A stretch of 64,000 bases of DNA from Hahnella lacustris (GTDB lineage: Bacteria > Pseudomonadota > Gammaproteobacteria > Burkholderiales > Burkholderiaceae_A): the NCBI GenBank assembly GCA_965194655.1, contig OZ239148.1, positions 1,488,001 through 1,552,000 on the forward strand, written 5' to 3'. Shown one piece after another: positions 23,289 to 31,846 of the stretch (position 1 is its first letter; the number at the start of each line of letters is the position of its first letter). The notes beneath the pieces were generated by a model. That model worked only from the letters and a program-made list of their open reading frames with translations. It was not told the DNA's origin and made no database searches. Both the position numbers and the translations under genes were made by a program.

Positions 23289-25112
23289 ATGAATACACAA
23301 GAAAAAACCCTCCTCCCGCTTCGCCAACAAGCTGATCGCCTCATTGGGCTCACGCTCGTGTTCCTCTTGGTCATCACGCTGGCGGTTGCTGCGTTCACCA
23401 ACACCTGGACCGAGGCCCTCCTCGTGGGCCTTCCCGCACTCGCGGTTCCACTGATCATCGCAAAGGCGGCGCCTGGCTCGCTCGCCAGCAGAATGGCCAT
23501 GTCGGCTGCGCTCATGGTGTTCTCGGCCCTCACCATTCAGCAGGCCGGCGGGATGATTGAGGCTCACTTCGGGATCTTTGTTCTCCTGGCTTTCATTCTC
23601 TATTACAGAGACTGGCGCCCGCTGGTGTTTGCAGCTGCCGTCATTGCGGTACACCACGTGGCCTTTGCCATTGCACAGGGCCTCGGTCTGGGAGCTTTGC
23701 GGGTCGTTGCTGGAACGGTAGATCCCCTTGTCATCGCCCTGCATGCCGCCTATGTCGTCTTTGAGACCGGTGTCCTGGTCCTGATGGCCATTCGACTCAA
23801 AAGGGAGGCGCTGGAGTCCGCACTCGTGGCAGAAATGGCGGAGAGAATCAGCAAAGGTGACCTGCGGGTGCAGTCTCATCAGAACCTGAATGCACTTCCT
23901 CTGCTGGCCAAGATGACGGCTATGCAGCAATCGCTGAGCCTGATTCTCAAGGATGTCGCTGAAGTCATGACCAGCGTCGCTCGCGGGCAGCTCGGCGCGC
24001 GAGTGACCGCCGAGGCCCAGGGTGATTTTGTCGCGGTGAAAGAGGGAATCAACCAAAGCCTCAACGACCAACAGTCATTCTTAAAGGACCTGGCGACCGT
24101 CATCAACGGGCTTGCCCAAGGAAAACTGGATCAGAGAGTGACGGTGAACGCTCAAGGCGAACTGGCGACGCTCAAGAGAAACATCAACATCAGCCTTGAG
24201 GCGCAACAGGCGGTATTTGACGAGATCTCTGAAGTCCTGGACAGGACCGCCCGCGGCCAGCTCGACACCCGAGTGGAGGTGGATGCCACCGGTGATCTCG
24301 GCATTCTTAAGTCCAATGTGAACCGTGCGCTCGAGGCACTCGGCGTGTCGCTAAACGCCATCAGAGAGAACACCCACCAGGTTGCAGCCGCCTCGAGTGA
24401 GGCCAGCACGGCGATCAGCCAGATCGCAGACGGCGCGCAGAGCCAGACCATGGCCATTGGGCAGGTCACCACTGCGGTCCAGCAGACTGCAAGCAGCGTT
24501 TCTGACGTCTCACGCAACACTGAACTCGCCAGTTCACAGTCCAAGAAGGCCTTCGACCTGGTCCGAAGGGGAATGATGCGGATGGAGGAAATGGTCACCA
24601 TTGTGTCGAGCATTGCGGCCAACTCCGAGAAGATCAACAAGATCACCGAGGTGATCGAGAAAATCGCAAACAAGACCAACCTACTCTCACTGAACGCAGC
24701 CATCGAAGCCGCGCGAGCGGGAGAACATGGAAAAGGCTTTGCAGTGGTCGCAAATGAGGTTGGAAAGCTCGCGGTCAGCAGCGCAGAGAGCTCTCAAGAG
24801 ATTGCTCAGTTGGTTCAACAAGCCGTTCTAGAGGCACAGCGAGCGGTTGATGCAGTCCAAGAGGTGAACCAAGACATGGTCAGTATTGAACATGGCTCAC
24901 GGGAGACCGATGAAATGTTGCAACGGATTGCCGCCTCGATCGAACAGCAGAGCGCTGCGCTAGAAGAGATTAATGCCAACCTGCGCAATGTGGATCAGAT
25001 CGCAGGCAGCAATGCGACGGCAAGCGAGCAAATCACGGCGACGGTACTTGAACTCGCCCGACTTGCTGACGGTACGCGTAAAGAGGTCCAGCGCTTTAAG
25101 CTGCGCGCTTAA
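23289..25112 (+). CDS. Methyl-accepting chemotaxis protein with poly-HAMP linker
   Basis: 607 residues from the ATG at 23289. Residues about 18-200 are a polytopic membrane sensor with six or so segments instead of a periplasmic ligand domain; it includes AHFGIFVLLAFILYYRDW and AVHHVAFAI, a His-bearing pattern known from this receptor class. Residues 200-350 contain repeated HAMP-like units (ERISKGDLRV, SVARGQLGARV, GLAQGKLDQRV, RTARGQLDTRV). The C-terminal signalling hairpin has the tip IANKTNLLSLNAAIEAARAGEHGKGFAVVANEV. It ends just before a terminator-like hairpin. Signal unknown; position opposite sqr hints at redox or sulfide sensing. Confidence 0.92.
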   Translation: MNTQEKTLLPLRQQADRLIGLTLVFLLVITLAVAAFTNTWTEALLVGLPALAVPLIIAKAAPGSLASRMAMSAALMVFSALTIQQAGGMIEAHFGIFVLLAFILYYRDWRPLVFAAAVIAVHHVAFAIAQGLGLGALRVVAGTVDPLVIALHAAYVVFETGVLVLMAIRLKREALESALVAEMAERISKGDLRVQSHQNLNALPLLAKMTAMQQSLSLILKDVAEVMTSVARGQLGARVTAEAQGDFVAVKEGINQSLNDQQSFLKDLATVINGLAQGKLDQRVTVNAQGELATLKRNINISLEAQQAVFDEISEVLDRTARGQLDTRVEVDATGDLGILKSNVNRALEALGVSLNAIRENTHQVAAASSEASTAISQIADGAQSQTMAIGQVTTAVQQTASSVSDVSRNTELASSQSKKAFDLVRRGMMRMEEMVTIVSSIAANSEKINKITEVIEKIANKTNLLSLNAAIEAARAGEHGKGFAVVANEVGKLAVSSAESSQEIAQLVQQAVLEAQRAVDAVQEVNQDMVSIEHGSRETDEMLQRIAASIEQQSAALEEINANLRNVDQIAGSNATASEQITATVLELARLADGTRKEVQRFKLRA

Positions 25113-25142
25113 GGAGGGGGGGCTCAGTGCCCCCCTTCTCCC
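25111..25142. terminator. Bidirectional terminator-like hairpin
   Basis: GGAGGGGGGGC, loop TCAGT, GCCCCCCTTCTCC lies between the stop of the chemoreceptor and the convergent stop at 25144. The stem is very G+C-rich with a purine/pyrimidine bias but lacks a clean T run, so it may be a transcription barrier rather than a classical intrinsic terminator. Confidence 0.5.
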
Positions 25143-25143
25143 C

Positions 25144-25482
25144 TTACTCCTCGTCCTGTTCGAGGGTGATCTCGTTCCAGGTGTTATCTAGATCAAATGC
25201 CAGTTGAGGAGAGATGCGGATCAGCGACTCCTCTTCATCGTCTTCGGCCTCGGCGCTGGCCAAGAGACTGAGCATCAGAAGATCATCCACGGCAATCTCA
25301 ACTGCCTCCACGCTGTGCGACTCCAAGTCTTGAACCAGCTCTGAGAGCGTGATCCAGGCGCGTGTGCGCAGGTGCTCTTCCGCAAGGCGCTTCAGGACCG
25401 CCTTACCCACTTCATTCAAGACAGAGAGGGACTGAACCCACTCCAGTGCCATCTCAATCTGATCTTCATATGTCGTGCTCAT
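25144..25482 (-). CDS. Acidic hypothetical protein
   Basis: 112 residues from the ATG at 25482, chosen because AGGAG lies 7 nt before it; the longer frame starts without one. No family recognised. Composition is strongly acidic (SAEAEDDEEESL near the middle, LEQDEE at the end), mostly helical (EDQIEMALEWVQSLSVLNEVGKAVL), with a repeated helix-loop pattern that could be winged-helix-like (AWITLSELVQDLESHSVEAVEIAVDDLL). Cytoplasmic. Convergent with the chemoreceptor and divergent from the HAD gene. Confidence 0.6.
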   Translation of the reverse strand: MSTTYEDQIEMALEWVQSLSVLNEVGKAVLKRLAEEHLRTRAWITLSELVQDLESHSVEAVEIAVDDLLMLSLLASAEAEDDEEESLIRISPQLAFDLDNTWNEITLEQDEE

Positions 25483-25584
25483 GCGCGTTCTCCTATAGAT
25501 ATGAATGATGCTCTCGCGCACATTTGACAGCCGTGCAACAAAGCTGTGAATTCAGCGTGACAAGCGTGGTCCTACAATCCGAGT

Positions 25585-26229
25585 ATGGACATCATTTTCG
25601 ATTTTGGGGTGGTGGTCTTCACCTGGGAGCCCGGTCGGCTGATTCGCGAATCCCTGCCTGAGCTTGAGCTCAGCGAAGATCAGTCCCTACAGGCTGCAAA
25701 GATCATCTTCCAAGGGCATGAGCCGAATGCGGACTGGTCCGCTTTTGATCGAGGGACGCTTCAAGCGCAAGACGTGGTGTCCAAGATCAGCATACGAGCG
25801 GGCTGGTCGCCCTCGCATGTGGAACGCATTCTCTCAGCCGTTCCAGGGCACCTGCTCCCCAAGCCAGAAAGCGTCTCCGTCATTGAAACCCTTGCACAGC
25901 AGGGGCATCGACTGTTCTACCTATCGAACATGCCAGCCCCCTATGCCGACCATATTGACCGGACCTATTCGTTCATACAGCGATTTGTAGCCGGTATTTA
26001 CTCATCAAGAGTGGGACTCATCAAACCTGAGGCCGAGATCTTCGTCGCACTCGACTCGCTGAGAGCAAGTCATGAGCAGCCAATCTTCATTGACGATGCG
26101 TCGGCCAATGTAGAGGCCGCTGCTCGGCATGGCTGGAGGACCATTCACTTTCAGTCTCCAAAACAGATCGAGCAAGCACTATTTCATATCGGGGCATTGC
26201 CCATTTCGCCACAAGAAGACGTCAAGTAG
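25585..26229 (+). CDS. HAD family hydrolase (YihX-like)
   Basis: 214 residues. Motif I is FDFGVVVFTW at residues 5-14, with the nucleophile Asp and, as in YihX-type enzymes, Gly instead of the second Asp; motif II is FYLSNMP, motif III Lys in GLIKPEAEIF, motif IV FIDDASANVEAA. The helical cap between residues 15 and 85 fits subtype IA. Likely a sugar-phosphate or nucleotide phosphatase; substrate unknown. Stand-alone, followed 30 nt later by the SGNH-like gene. Confidence 0.88.
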   Translation: MDIIFDFGVVVFTWEPGRLIRESLPELELSEDQSLQAAKIIFQGHEPNADWSAFDRGTLQAQDVVSKISIRAGWSPSHVERILSAVPGHLLPKPESVSVIETLAQQGHRLFYLSNMPAPYADHIDRTYSFIQRFVAGIYSSRVGLIKPEAEIFVALDSLRASHEQPIFIDDASANVEAAARHGWRTIHFQSPKQIEQALFHIGALPISPQEDVK

Positions 26230-26259
26230 AACAGAGATTCATTCTTCTCAGGAGTCGCT

Positions 26260-27060
26260 ATGAATCTCGTTCGCCGTTTCACCCTTGGTGCTGCGCTTTG
26301 CGTCACTTTGTCTTCATTCTCTGCTGCCATGGCCTCAGCCCCCGTGGTCAAAGCCCCGCAGGTAGACAATCCCATGCGGGTGCTTCTGGTGGGCAACAGC
26401 TACCTCTACTACAACGACAGCCTGCACAACTACCTTCGTCGCATGGTGGCGGCGGCTGACCCAGCCAGCGACAAAAAACTCGAATACAAGTCCGCCACGA
26501 TCGGCGGAGCCAGTCTCTCTCATCACAACATTGATTGGCTGACCAAGCCCGGTCAGATCGGAGTCAAGGAGCCCTTCCAACTGGTCGTGCTGCAGGGACA
26601 CAGCGCTGCTGCACTCTCAGAGGCTCGCCGCAAATCCTATAGCGAGACTGCAAAGTCCTTCGCAGAAGTCATTCGCTCACGGGGCGGCCAGGTCGCGCTC
26701 TACATGACCCATGCCTATGTCGCCCCTCACAAACAGGCGAAGGCCGAGAGCATCCGAGAGATTGAGCGTTTTTATGTGGAAACGGGTAACGCGCTGAATG
26801 CGTTGGTGATCCCCGTGGGACTGGCGTTTGAGGAGGCCTATAAACGCAGGCCAGACCTCAAGCTGCATAAAGACTATGACGGAAGCCATCCCGAACTGGC
26901 CGGAACCTACCTAGCGGCTGCGGTCTCCTACGCATCCATCTACGGCAAGAGTCCGATCGGCAACACCTTCGATGCATTCGGAAAAATCGACCCAGAACTC
27001 ATGAAGTTCCTGCAGACGGTTGCCTGGGAGACCGTCCAAGCCTTCCAAAAACGGAACTAA
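26260..27060 (+). CDS. Secreted SGNH/GDSL-like hydrolase
   Basis: 266 residues with a signal peptide (MNLVRRFTLGAALCVTLSSFSAAMA). Block I appears as RVLLVGNSYLYYND with the catalytic-type Ser in GNSY, an LQGHSAAA segment follows in the middle, and DGSHPELAGTYLAA near residue 210 supplies the Asp-x-x-His of block V. It would act in the periplasm as an esterase or acyl-modifying hydrolase. The 3' end overlaps the convergent regulator by 4 nt. Confidence 0.75.
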   Translation: MNLVRRFTLGAALCVTLSSFSAAMASAPVVKAPQVDNPMRVLLVGNSYLYYNDSLHNYLRRMVAAADPASDKKLEYKSATIGGASLSHHNIDWLTKPGQIGVKEPFQLVVLQGHSAAALSEARRKSYSETAKSFAEVIRSRGGQVALYMTHAYVAPHKQAKAESIREIERFYVETGNALNALVIPVGLAFEEAYKRRPDLKLHKDYDGSHPELAGTYLAAAVSYASIYGKSPIGNTFDAFGKIDPELMKFLQTVAWETVQAFQKRN

Positions 27061-27404
27061 GCTTTCGCCTGACCCCGCGTCCAGCGGTCCACCCTCACGC
27101 TCAAGTCTTTGTAGGTCTTTTGAGCCTTGTCCGTGGGGGACACGATTCGACGCCGGCTGTCCTCGGGGTCGATGGTGAAAGTGAGAAACCCCGTCCGATC
27201 CAGGATGGCCAGGCATTTGTGCACCGTGGCTGGCGAGGCGACACCGGAGCCGGTCACCACGTCTTGCACAAACATAGTCTTACTCGAATCCTGAGCTTGC
27301 AGGACCCAGTCGAGGATGCGCTGCGACCGATCATCTAGGCGACCGTAATCGTTGGCCCCCTTGGCCAAGTCGAGAAACTTCTGAAGTGTCAGCCAACTAT
27401 TCAC
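27057..27404 (-). CDS. Winged-helix (MarR-like) transcriptional regulator
   Basis: 115 residues. LDDRSQRILDWVLQAQ begins the helical part, MFVQDVVTGSGVASPATVHKCLAILDRTGFLTF is the recognition helix region, and IDPEDSRRRIVSPTDKAQKTYKDL the wing. Comparable short regulators control genes nearby, but target genes are not obvious here. It is preceded by the unusual AT-rich stretch at 27420-27660, which must contain its promoter. Confidence 0.75.
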   Translation of the reverse strand: MNSWLTLQKFLDLAKGANDYGRLDDRSQRILDWVLQAQDSSKTMFVQDVVTGSGVASPATVHKCLAILDRTGFLTFTIDPEDSRRRIVSPTDKAQKTYKDLSVRVDRWTRGQAKA

Positions 27405-27682
27405 TTTAAGTCCCTTGGAAAAGCCTAAAAATACTGCAGTTAATAATCTGAAGTATAGGGATTATCGATTGAGAATCAAAATATATTCCCAGCGTCGCTG
27501 GCGCGCCGAAGCAGTTGTGGTGTAAAACTTTTAAAAATATTAATTAAACATATTATATATGTAAAACAAGAACATATATAAAGAAATTAATTTCTCTATT
27601 GTAAATAATATATTTATATTTATATTTATATTTATATTTATATTGACTTTTTTAACGAACTTCTCAGCTCCAGCAGACCGTC
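27405..27682. other. AT-rich intergenic region with hexanucleotide repeat
   Basis: 278 bp between the regulator start and the end of the convergent-side transporter gene. Its middle (about 27520-27650) is almost pure A+T, unlike any other stretch to the right of the island, with many TATA-like steps. It contains six perfect tandem TATATT units (27609-27644). No gene is visible. It probably works as promoter or nucleoid-protein binding DNA for the regulator. Confidence 0.55.
27609..27644. repeat. Tandem TATATT repeat, six perfect copies
   Basis: Six uninterrupted 6-bp units (36 bp) followed by GACTTT. Copy number could vary by replication slippage. It lies 205 bp upstream of the winged-helix gene on the minus strand and beyond the 3' end of the TauE-like gene. 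Confidence 0.9.
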
Positions 27683-28456
27683 TTAAGCCAGCCCATCCCA
27701 AATCAGCTTTACACCCGTCACAAAAAGCAGCAGGTAGCTCACTTGGTAAAACATTCGTTCTGAGACACGCTTGTGAAGCCAGACGCCGAGCCAGATCCCA
27801 AGCGGAGCCAGGGGCGCAAACAGCAGTGCTGCGCCGAGATTCGAAACGCTGAGTTGGCCAAGAAAATAGTAGGGCACCAGCTTCGCGTAATTCACCACGA
27901 GAAAATACAGCGACGCACTCGCCACCAGAACGGTCTTGTCGGGCTTGAGGGCCATGACGTAAACAGCAAATGGCGGCCCTCCCGCGTGAGCGAGGGTACT
28001 GGTGACTCCAGAGACAACGCCCCAGAAGTATCCAGCGCGCACCCCCATCCGACCCGGTGCACGCTGCAGCCAGGCTGCCATTCTCGCTGCCAACTGAAAC
28101 CAGTTATTCAACACAAACACAACCGCAATGCTGCCAATGATGAGCCGAAGCTCTTGGACAGAGAGCGCTTGGAAAAGAAAACCACCCAGCGCAATTCCGA
28201 ACAGAGCGCCGATCAAGACGGGGCGAATGAGCGCGAGCGACCATCGGCCCCAATAGGCCTTTGCCCCAAAAATATCCATGGCGCAGAGAATGGGAAGCAT
28301 CACCCCAGCGGCAACAGCCGGCGAGACCCAGAGCGCCATAATCGGGACGGCCAGCCCTCCAGCGGCGCCACCGAACCCACCCTTGATGATTCCCGTCAGG
28401 AGTATGGCCACAGCAGCAGCCGGGTAGAAGCCAATCGGAAAATCAAGGTTTAACAT
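27683..28456 (-). CDS. TauE/SafE (DUF81) family sulfite exporter-like permease
   Basis: 257 residues from the ATG at 28456. About eight transmembrane segments in two related halves. The family pattern TGIIKGGFGGAAGGLAVPIMAL lies near residue 22, repeated as GVVSGVTSTLAHAGGPPFAVYVM after the middle. These carriers export sulfite, sulfoacetate or other organosulfur anions. Linkage to other sulfur genes in the wider region makes a sulfur anion plausible. Divergent from the AIM24-like gene by 47 bp. Confidence 0.9.
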   Translation of the reverse strand: MLNLDFPIGFYPAAAVAILLTGIIKGGFGGAAGGLAVPIMALWVSPAVAAGVMLPILCAMDIFGAKAYWGRWSLALIRPVLIGALFGIALGGFLFQALSVQELRLIIGSIAVVFVLNNWFQLAARMAAWLQRAPGRMGVRAGYFWGVVSGVTSTLAHAGGPPFAVYVMALKPDKTVLVASASLYFLVVNYAKLVPYYFLGQLSVSNLGAALLFAPLAPLGIWLGVWLHKRVSERMFYQVSYLLLFVTGVKLIWDGLA

Positions 28457-28503
28457 GCTGACGCCCACTATCTCACGTCTGCCCTCACCACAGGAGAATA
28501 CAA

Positions 28504-29313
28504 ATGCCGATGGACGAAATTGACTACAAGATCTACGGAAGCGAGATGCAGTATGTCGAGGTCGAACTCGACCCCGGGGAGGCCGCAATCGGAGAGGCAG
28601 GCAGCATGATGTTCATGGAGGCCGGCATTGAGATGGAGACCCTCTTCGGCGACGGATCTGACCAGCAGGGCGGCATCTTTGGCAAACTACTCGGCGCAGG
28701 AAAGCGCCTACTGACCGGCGAATCGCTCTTCACCACGGCCTACTTTAACCAGGCCAACGTCAAGAGACGGGTAGCCTTTGGTGCACCCTATCCCGGCAAA
28801 ATCATTCCAGTGGATCTGAGCGAGCATGGCGGGCAGTTAATCTGCCAGAAAGACAGCTTTCTCTGTGCCGCAAAAGGCGTGGCACTCTCGCTGCACTTCC
28901 AACGCAAGCTCTCGGTCGGATTTTTCGGAGGCGAGGGCTTCATCATGCAAAAGCTAGAGGGCGATGGGCATGCCTTCATGCATGCAGGGGGAACGGTCAC
29001 ACGGCGTACCCTAGCGGCCGGAGAGTACCTGATGGTCGATACCGGCTGCCTGGTAGCGCATGCACCCTCCGTGTCGTTCGAGGTTCAATATGTGGGCAAG
29101 ATCAAGACCGCGCTCTTCGGCGGCGAGGGGCTTTTCTTTGCGCGCCTGGAAGGACCGGGAGACATTTGGCTGCAGAGCCTCCCCTTCTCCAGGCTCGCAT
29201 CGCGTGTGTTCGCAGCCGCACCCCAGAATGGTGGCTCTCAGGGCGAGGGATCTCTCTTGTCGGGTGTCGGCGGCGGGATTCTTGGCGGAATCCTCCACGG
29301 CGACCGAAACTAA
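28504..29313 (+). CDS. AIM24/TIGR00266 family protein
   Basis: 269 residues with the AIM24 beta-rich fold: YKIYGSEMQYVEVELDPGEAAIGEAGSMMFME (in pieces, residues 8-40), then LFGDG, TAYFNQ, FIMQKLEGDGHAFMHAGG, YLMVDTGCLVAH and FFARLEGPGDIWLQSLPFS. A glycine-rich tail (GVGGGILGGILHG) ends the protein. The family includes tryptophan-RNA-binding-attenuator-like folds of unknown function. Expressed alone; preceded by a purine-rich ribosome binding site (AGGAGAATACAA). Confidence 0.9.
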   Translation: MPMDEIDYKIYGSEMQYVEVELDPGEAAIGEAGSMMFMEAGIEMETLFGDGSDQQGGIFGKLLGAGKRLLTGESLFTTAYFNQANVKRRVAFGAPYPGKIIPVDLSEHGGQLICQKDSFLCAAKGVALSLHFQRKLSVGFFGGEGFIMQKLEGDGHAFMHAGGTVTRRTLAAGEYLMVDTGCLVAHAPSVSFEVQYVGKIKTALFGGEGLFFARLEGPGDIWLQSLPFSRLASRVFAAAPQNGGSQGEGSLLSGVGGGILGGILHGDRN

Positions 29314-29319
29314 CCCTGG

Positions 29320-29343
29320 CCTCCTTGACCCATATCAAGGAGG
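29320..29343. promoter_or_regulatory. Inverted repeat containing an FNR/ANR-like box
   Basis: A perfect 9-bp stem CCTCCTTGA / TCAAGGAGG with a 6-nt loop. Inside it TTGACCCATATCAA (29325-29338) matches the FNR/ANR consensus TTGAT-N4-ATCAA at 9 of 10 fixed positions. It lies 7 nt after the AIM24-like stop and 51 nt before the SDR start, so it could be a binding site that controls the SDR gene or, as RNA, a hairpin without T run. Confidence 0.55.
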
Positions 29344-29393
29344 CAAATTTGCACCGCAGCAAAATGTATTGCAACTAACCAAGGGAGTGCAGC

Positions 29394-30188
29394 ATGCAGA
29401 TCAAGGGACGGGTAGCGGTCATCACCGGCGGCGGTAATGGCATTGGTGAGGCCATTGCAAAAGACTTGGCCCAAAGAGGCGCAAAGATCGTGGTGGTGGA
29501 CCAGTCACTCGAACAAGCGACCCGTGTCGCCGCAGAGATTGAGTCGAGCGGGGGAGAGGCACTCGCCCAGCAAGCCAACGTGACCCAAGAGGAAGACACC
29601 GCCCGCTTCGTTCAGGCCACCCTCGATCGGTTCGGCGAACTCAATATCGCCGTGGCCTGTGCGGGCATCATCAGAGACGGCCTCACCCTGAGCCCTGACA
29701 AAGAAACTGGAAAGATCAGCCGTAAACTTGGCCTTGATAAGTGGCAACAGGTCATTGACGTCAACCTCACAGGCAGTTTCCTGACCATGCGGGACTGCGC
29801 GGAAGCGATGGCAAACGGCGGGTGGCCTGGCCTTTTGGTCGGTATCTCTTCTGTGAACAAGGTTGGGCAGGTGGGTCAGATCAACTACGCGTCCACGAAA
29901 GCTGCCATTGCACTGATGCCAAAAATCCTAGTGGGCGAGTTTATGCTCAAAGGCATCCGGAACATCCGAGCGGTCTCGATTGCACCGGGTTACACCGCCA
30001 CCGCACTGCTCAAAGGAATGAATCAAGACGCGCTAGAGTCCATCTTGAAGGATGTTCACCTGGGGCGACTCGTGGAGCCGGCCGAGATCGCCTCGCTCAT
30101 CGCACACTGCGCAGAAAACGAGGCCATCAATGCCACCACATTGGAGATCACTGGGGGGCTCTGCTACCCACACGCTATCGCCAAGTAA
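29394..30188 (+). CDS. SDR family oxidoreductase
   Basis: 264 residues of classical short-chain dehydrogenase. NAD(P) loop TGGGNGIG at residues 11-18, an acidic residue after the second strand (VVVDQS) that favours NAD, ACAGII in place of NNAG, and the catalytic Ser-Tyr-Lys in GISSVNKVGQVGQINYASTK. The substrate-binding loop after APGYTATALL is ordinary. Probably oxidises a 3-hydroxyacyl or other secondary alcohol; the specific substrate cannot be told. AAGGGAG precedes the start. Confidence 0.9.
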   Translation: MQIKGRVAVITGGGNGIGEAIAKDLAQRGAKIVVVDQSLEQATRVAAEIESSGGEALAQQANVTQEEDTARFVQATLDRFGELNIAVACAGIIRDGLTLSPDKETGKISRKLGLDKWQQVIDVNLTGSFLTMRDCAEAMANGGWPGLLVGISSVNKVGQVGQINYASTKAAIALMPKILVGEFMLKGIRNIRAVSIAPGYTATALLKGMNQDALESILKDVHLGRLVEPAEIASLIAHCAENEAINATTLEITGGLCYPHAIAK

Positions 30189-30286
30189 GGTCCTACCTGT
30201 CAAGTTCGATGACATCCGGCTTCCTATGACAAGGGGCTGAAACATCTCCGACCTAGGATGCCCAGTGAATTGCCTGGGAGGGCCGG

Positions 30287-31846
30287 ATGTTCAACGACAG
30301 CGAAATTATTGATGCGAGAGGAAAACTGCTCGCGCTAGACCGTTCCCAAGCGGTCATTCAGTTTGACCTCACCGGGCATGTGGTCGAGGCCAACGAGAAC
30401 TTTCTTCGGCTCTTTGAGTACGAGCTCGACCAGATTGTCGGGTGCCACCATTCCATCTTTTGCGAGCCAGATTACGTCGCTTCAAAGGCCTACAAAGAAT
30501 TCTGGAGGGCGCTCGCATCCGGAAGGAGTGACGCAGGCCAGTACAAGCGCATTTCTCGCTCGGGTCGAGAAGTCTGGATTCAATCTTCCTACAACCCCGT
30601 GCTCGACCTTCAAGGGCGCCCAATCAAGGTGATCAAGTTCGCCACCGACATCTCCGAGCAGAAGTCAGCGCAGCAGGCCCTTGCAGAGGCAAAGCAGAAA
30701 GCGGATGCCGCCCTCAGGAGTAAGGAGCAGTTCCTTTCCACCATGAGCCATGAGCTGCGCACACCCATGAACGTGATCATCGGTTTGGGCCATCTCCTCA
30801 TGGATGAACCCACGCTTCTCCCCGAGCACAGAGAGCAGGTCGATGAGATTGTCAAGGCGGGGGGACACCTCCTCTCACTCATCAATGATGTGCTGGACCT
30901 CACGCAAGTGGAGTCGGGTCTCACCTCTCTCCGGTCCATCCCCGTTCGGCTCGATGAGATTGCCCAAGACGCGCTCAAGATGATTCAAGTAGTGGCGAGG
31001 TCTCGGCATGTGACCGTGATGCCCTTTGAGCCTTCGGGTCTCTTGGTCCGGGCCGATCCGTTCAGACTGAAGCAAGTCCTGGTGAATCTGCTCTCGAACG
31101 CAGTGAAGTACAACCGAGCGCAGGGGACCGTGCGCCTCAGGGTGACCCCCCTGGAGGGCATGACTCGAATTGCGGTTGAAGACGATGGGCTCGGAATTCC
31201 CAGCTCCAAAATGGACCAGCTGTTTCAGCCCTTCAACCGACTTGGGGCTGAGCAGACTGAGGTGGAGGGGACGGGCATAGGGCTGAGCATCTGCAAGCGA
31301 ATGGTTGATGCCATGCAAGGCAGCATCTCCGTCACCAGCACAGAGGGACTCGGGAGCACCTTTTCGATTGAACTTCCCTCTGTCTCGGCCATGATCACGG
31401 AGGAGCTCCGTCCACACGTCTCAAAGGGTATCGATCCCAGACCCTCCCGACCCAGCTCGGTCGCAAAGGTGCGCATCCTGGTTGCCGAGGATCACATCGT
31501 CAACCAGAAGCTGATTCGAAGACAGCTTGAGCTCTTGGGCTACGACTGTGTTGTAGTGAGCAACGGCGCAGAGGCGCTCCACGCGCTGAGCGGAACGTCT
31601 GAGTCTGGATTCTCCTTGCTACTCTCAGACATCAATATGCCCGTGATGGACGGCTACGCGCTGGCCAGTGCACTGAGACGTGACGGTCACACCCCCGAGA
31701 GACTCCCCATTGTTTTTCTAACAGCCGATGTGTTCAATGCAGACCATGACCACTGGAAGTCCTGTGGAGGGAATGCCTACCTCACCAAACCCACCCAGAT
31801 GGAGGCCCTCTCAGAGTGCCTCCGACAATTCCTCTCCCCCGCCTAA
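30287..31846 (+). CDS. PAS-domain hybrid sensor histidine kinase
   Basis: 519 residues, soluble. PAS domain 18-125 (VIQFDLTGHVVEANENFLRLF ... FATDISEQKSAQQ), HisKA with His155 (STMSHELRTPMN), HATPase with N box NLLSNAVKYN, G1 DDGLGIPSSKMDQLF and G2 EGTGIGLSICKRMV, then a C-terminal receiver with phospho-acceptor Asp448 (LLLSDINMPVMDGY) and LTKPTQ. There is no membrane segment, Hpt domain or cognate response regulator beside it, so it is an orphan hybrid kinase. Start supported by GGGAGGG 7 nt upstream. The next gene starts inside its 3' end. Confidence 0.94.
   Translation: MFNDSEIIDARGKLLALDRSQAVIQFDLTGHVVEANENFLRLFEYELDQIVGCHHSIFCEPDYVASKAYKEFWRALASGRSDAGQYKRISRSGREVWIQSSYNPVLDLQGRPIKVIKFATDISEQKSAQQALAEAKQKADAALRSKEQFLSTMSHELRTPMNVIIGLGHLLMDEPTLLPEHREQVDEIVKAGGHLLSLINDVLDLTQVESGLTSLRSIPVRLDEIAQDALKMIQVVARSRHVTVMPFEPSGLLVRADPFRLKQVLVNLLSNAVKYNRAQGTVRLRVTPLEGMTRIAVEDDGLGIPSSKMDQLFQPFNRLGAEQTEVEGTGIGLSICKRMVDAMQGSISVTSTEGLGSTFSIELPSVSAMITEELRPHVSKGIDPRPSRPSSVAKVRILVAEDHIVNQKLIRRQLELLGYDCVVVSNGAEALHALSGTSESGFSLLLSDINMPVMDGYALASALRRDGHTPERLPIVFLTADVFNADHDHWKSCGGNAYLTKPTQMEALSECLRQFLSPA

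Noticed and set aside
23283..24071. Minus-strand 262-codon frame across the chemoreceptor
   Set aside because: Antisense shadow of a strongly coding receptor gene; composition is His/Gln-rich without domain pattern or ribosome binding site.
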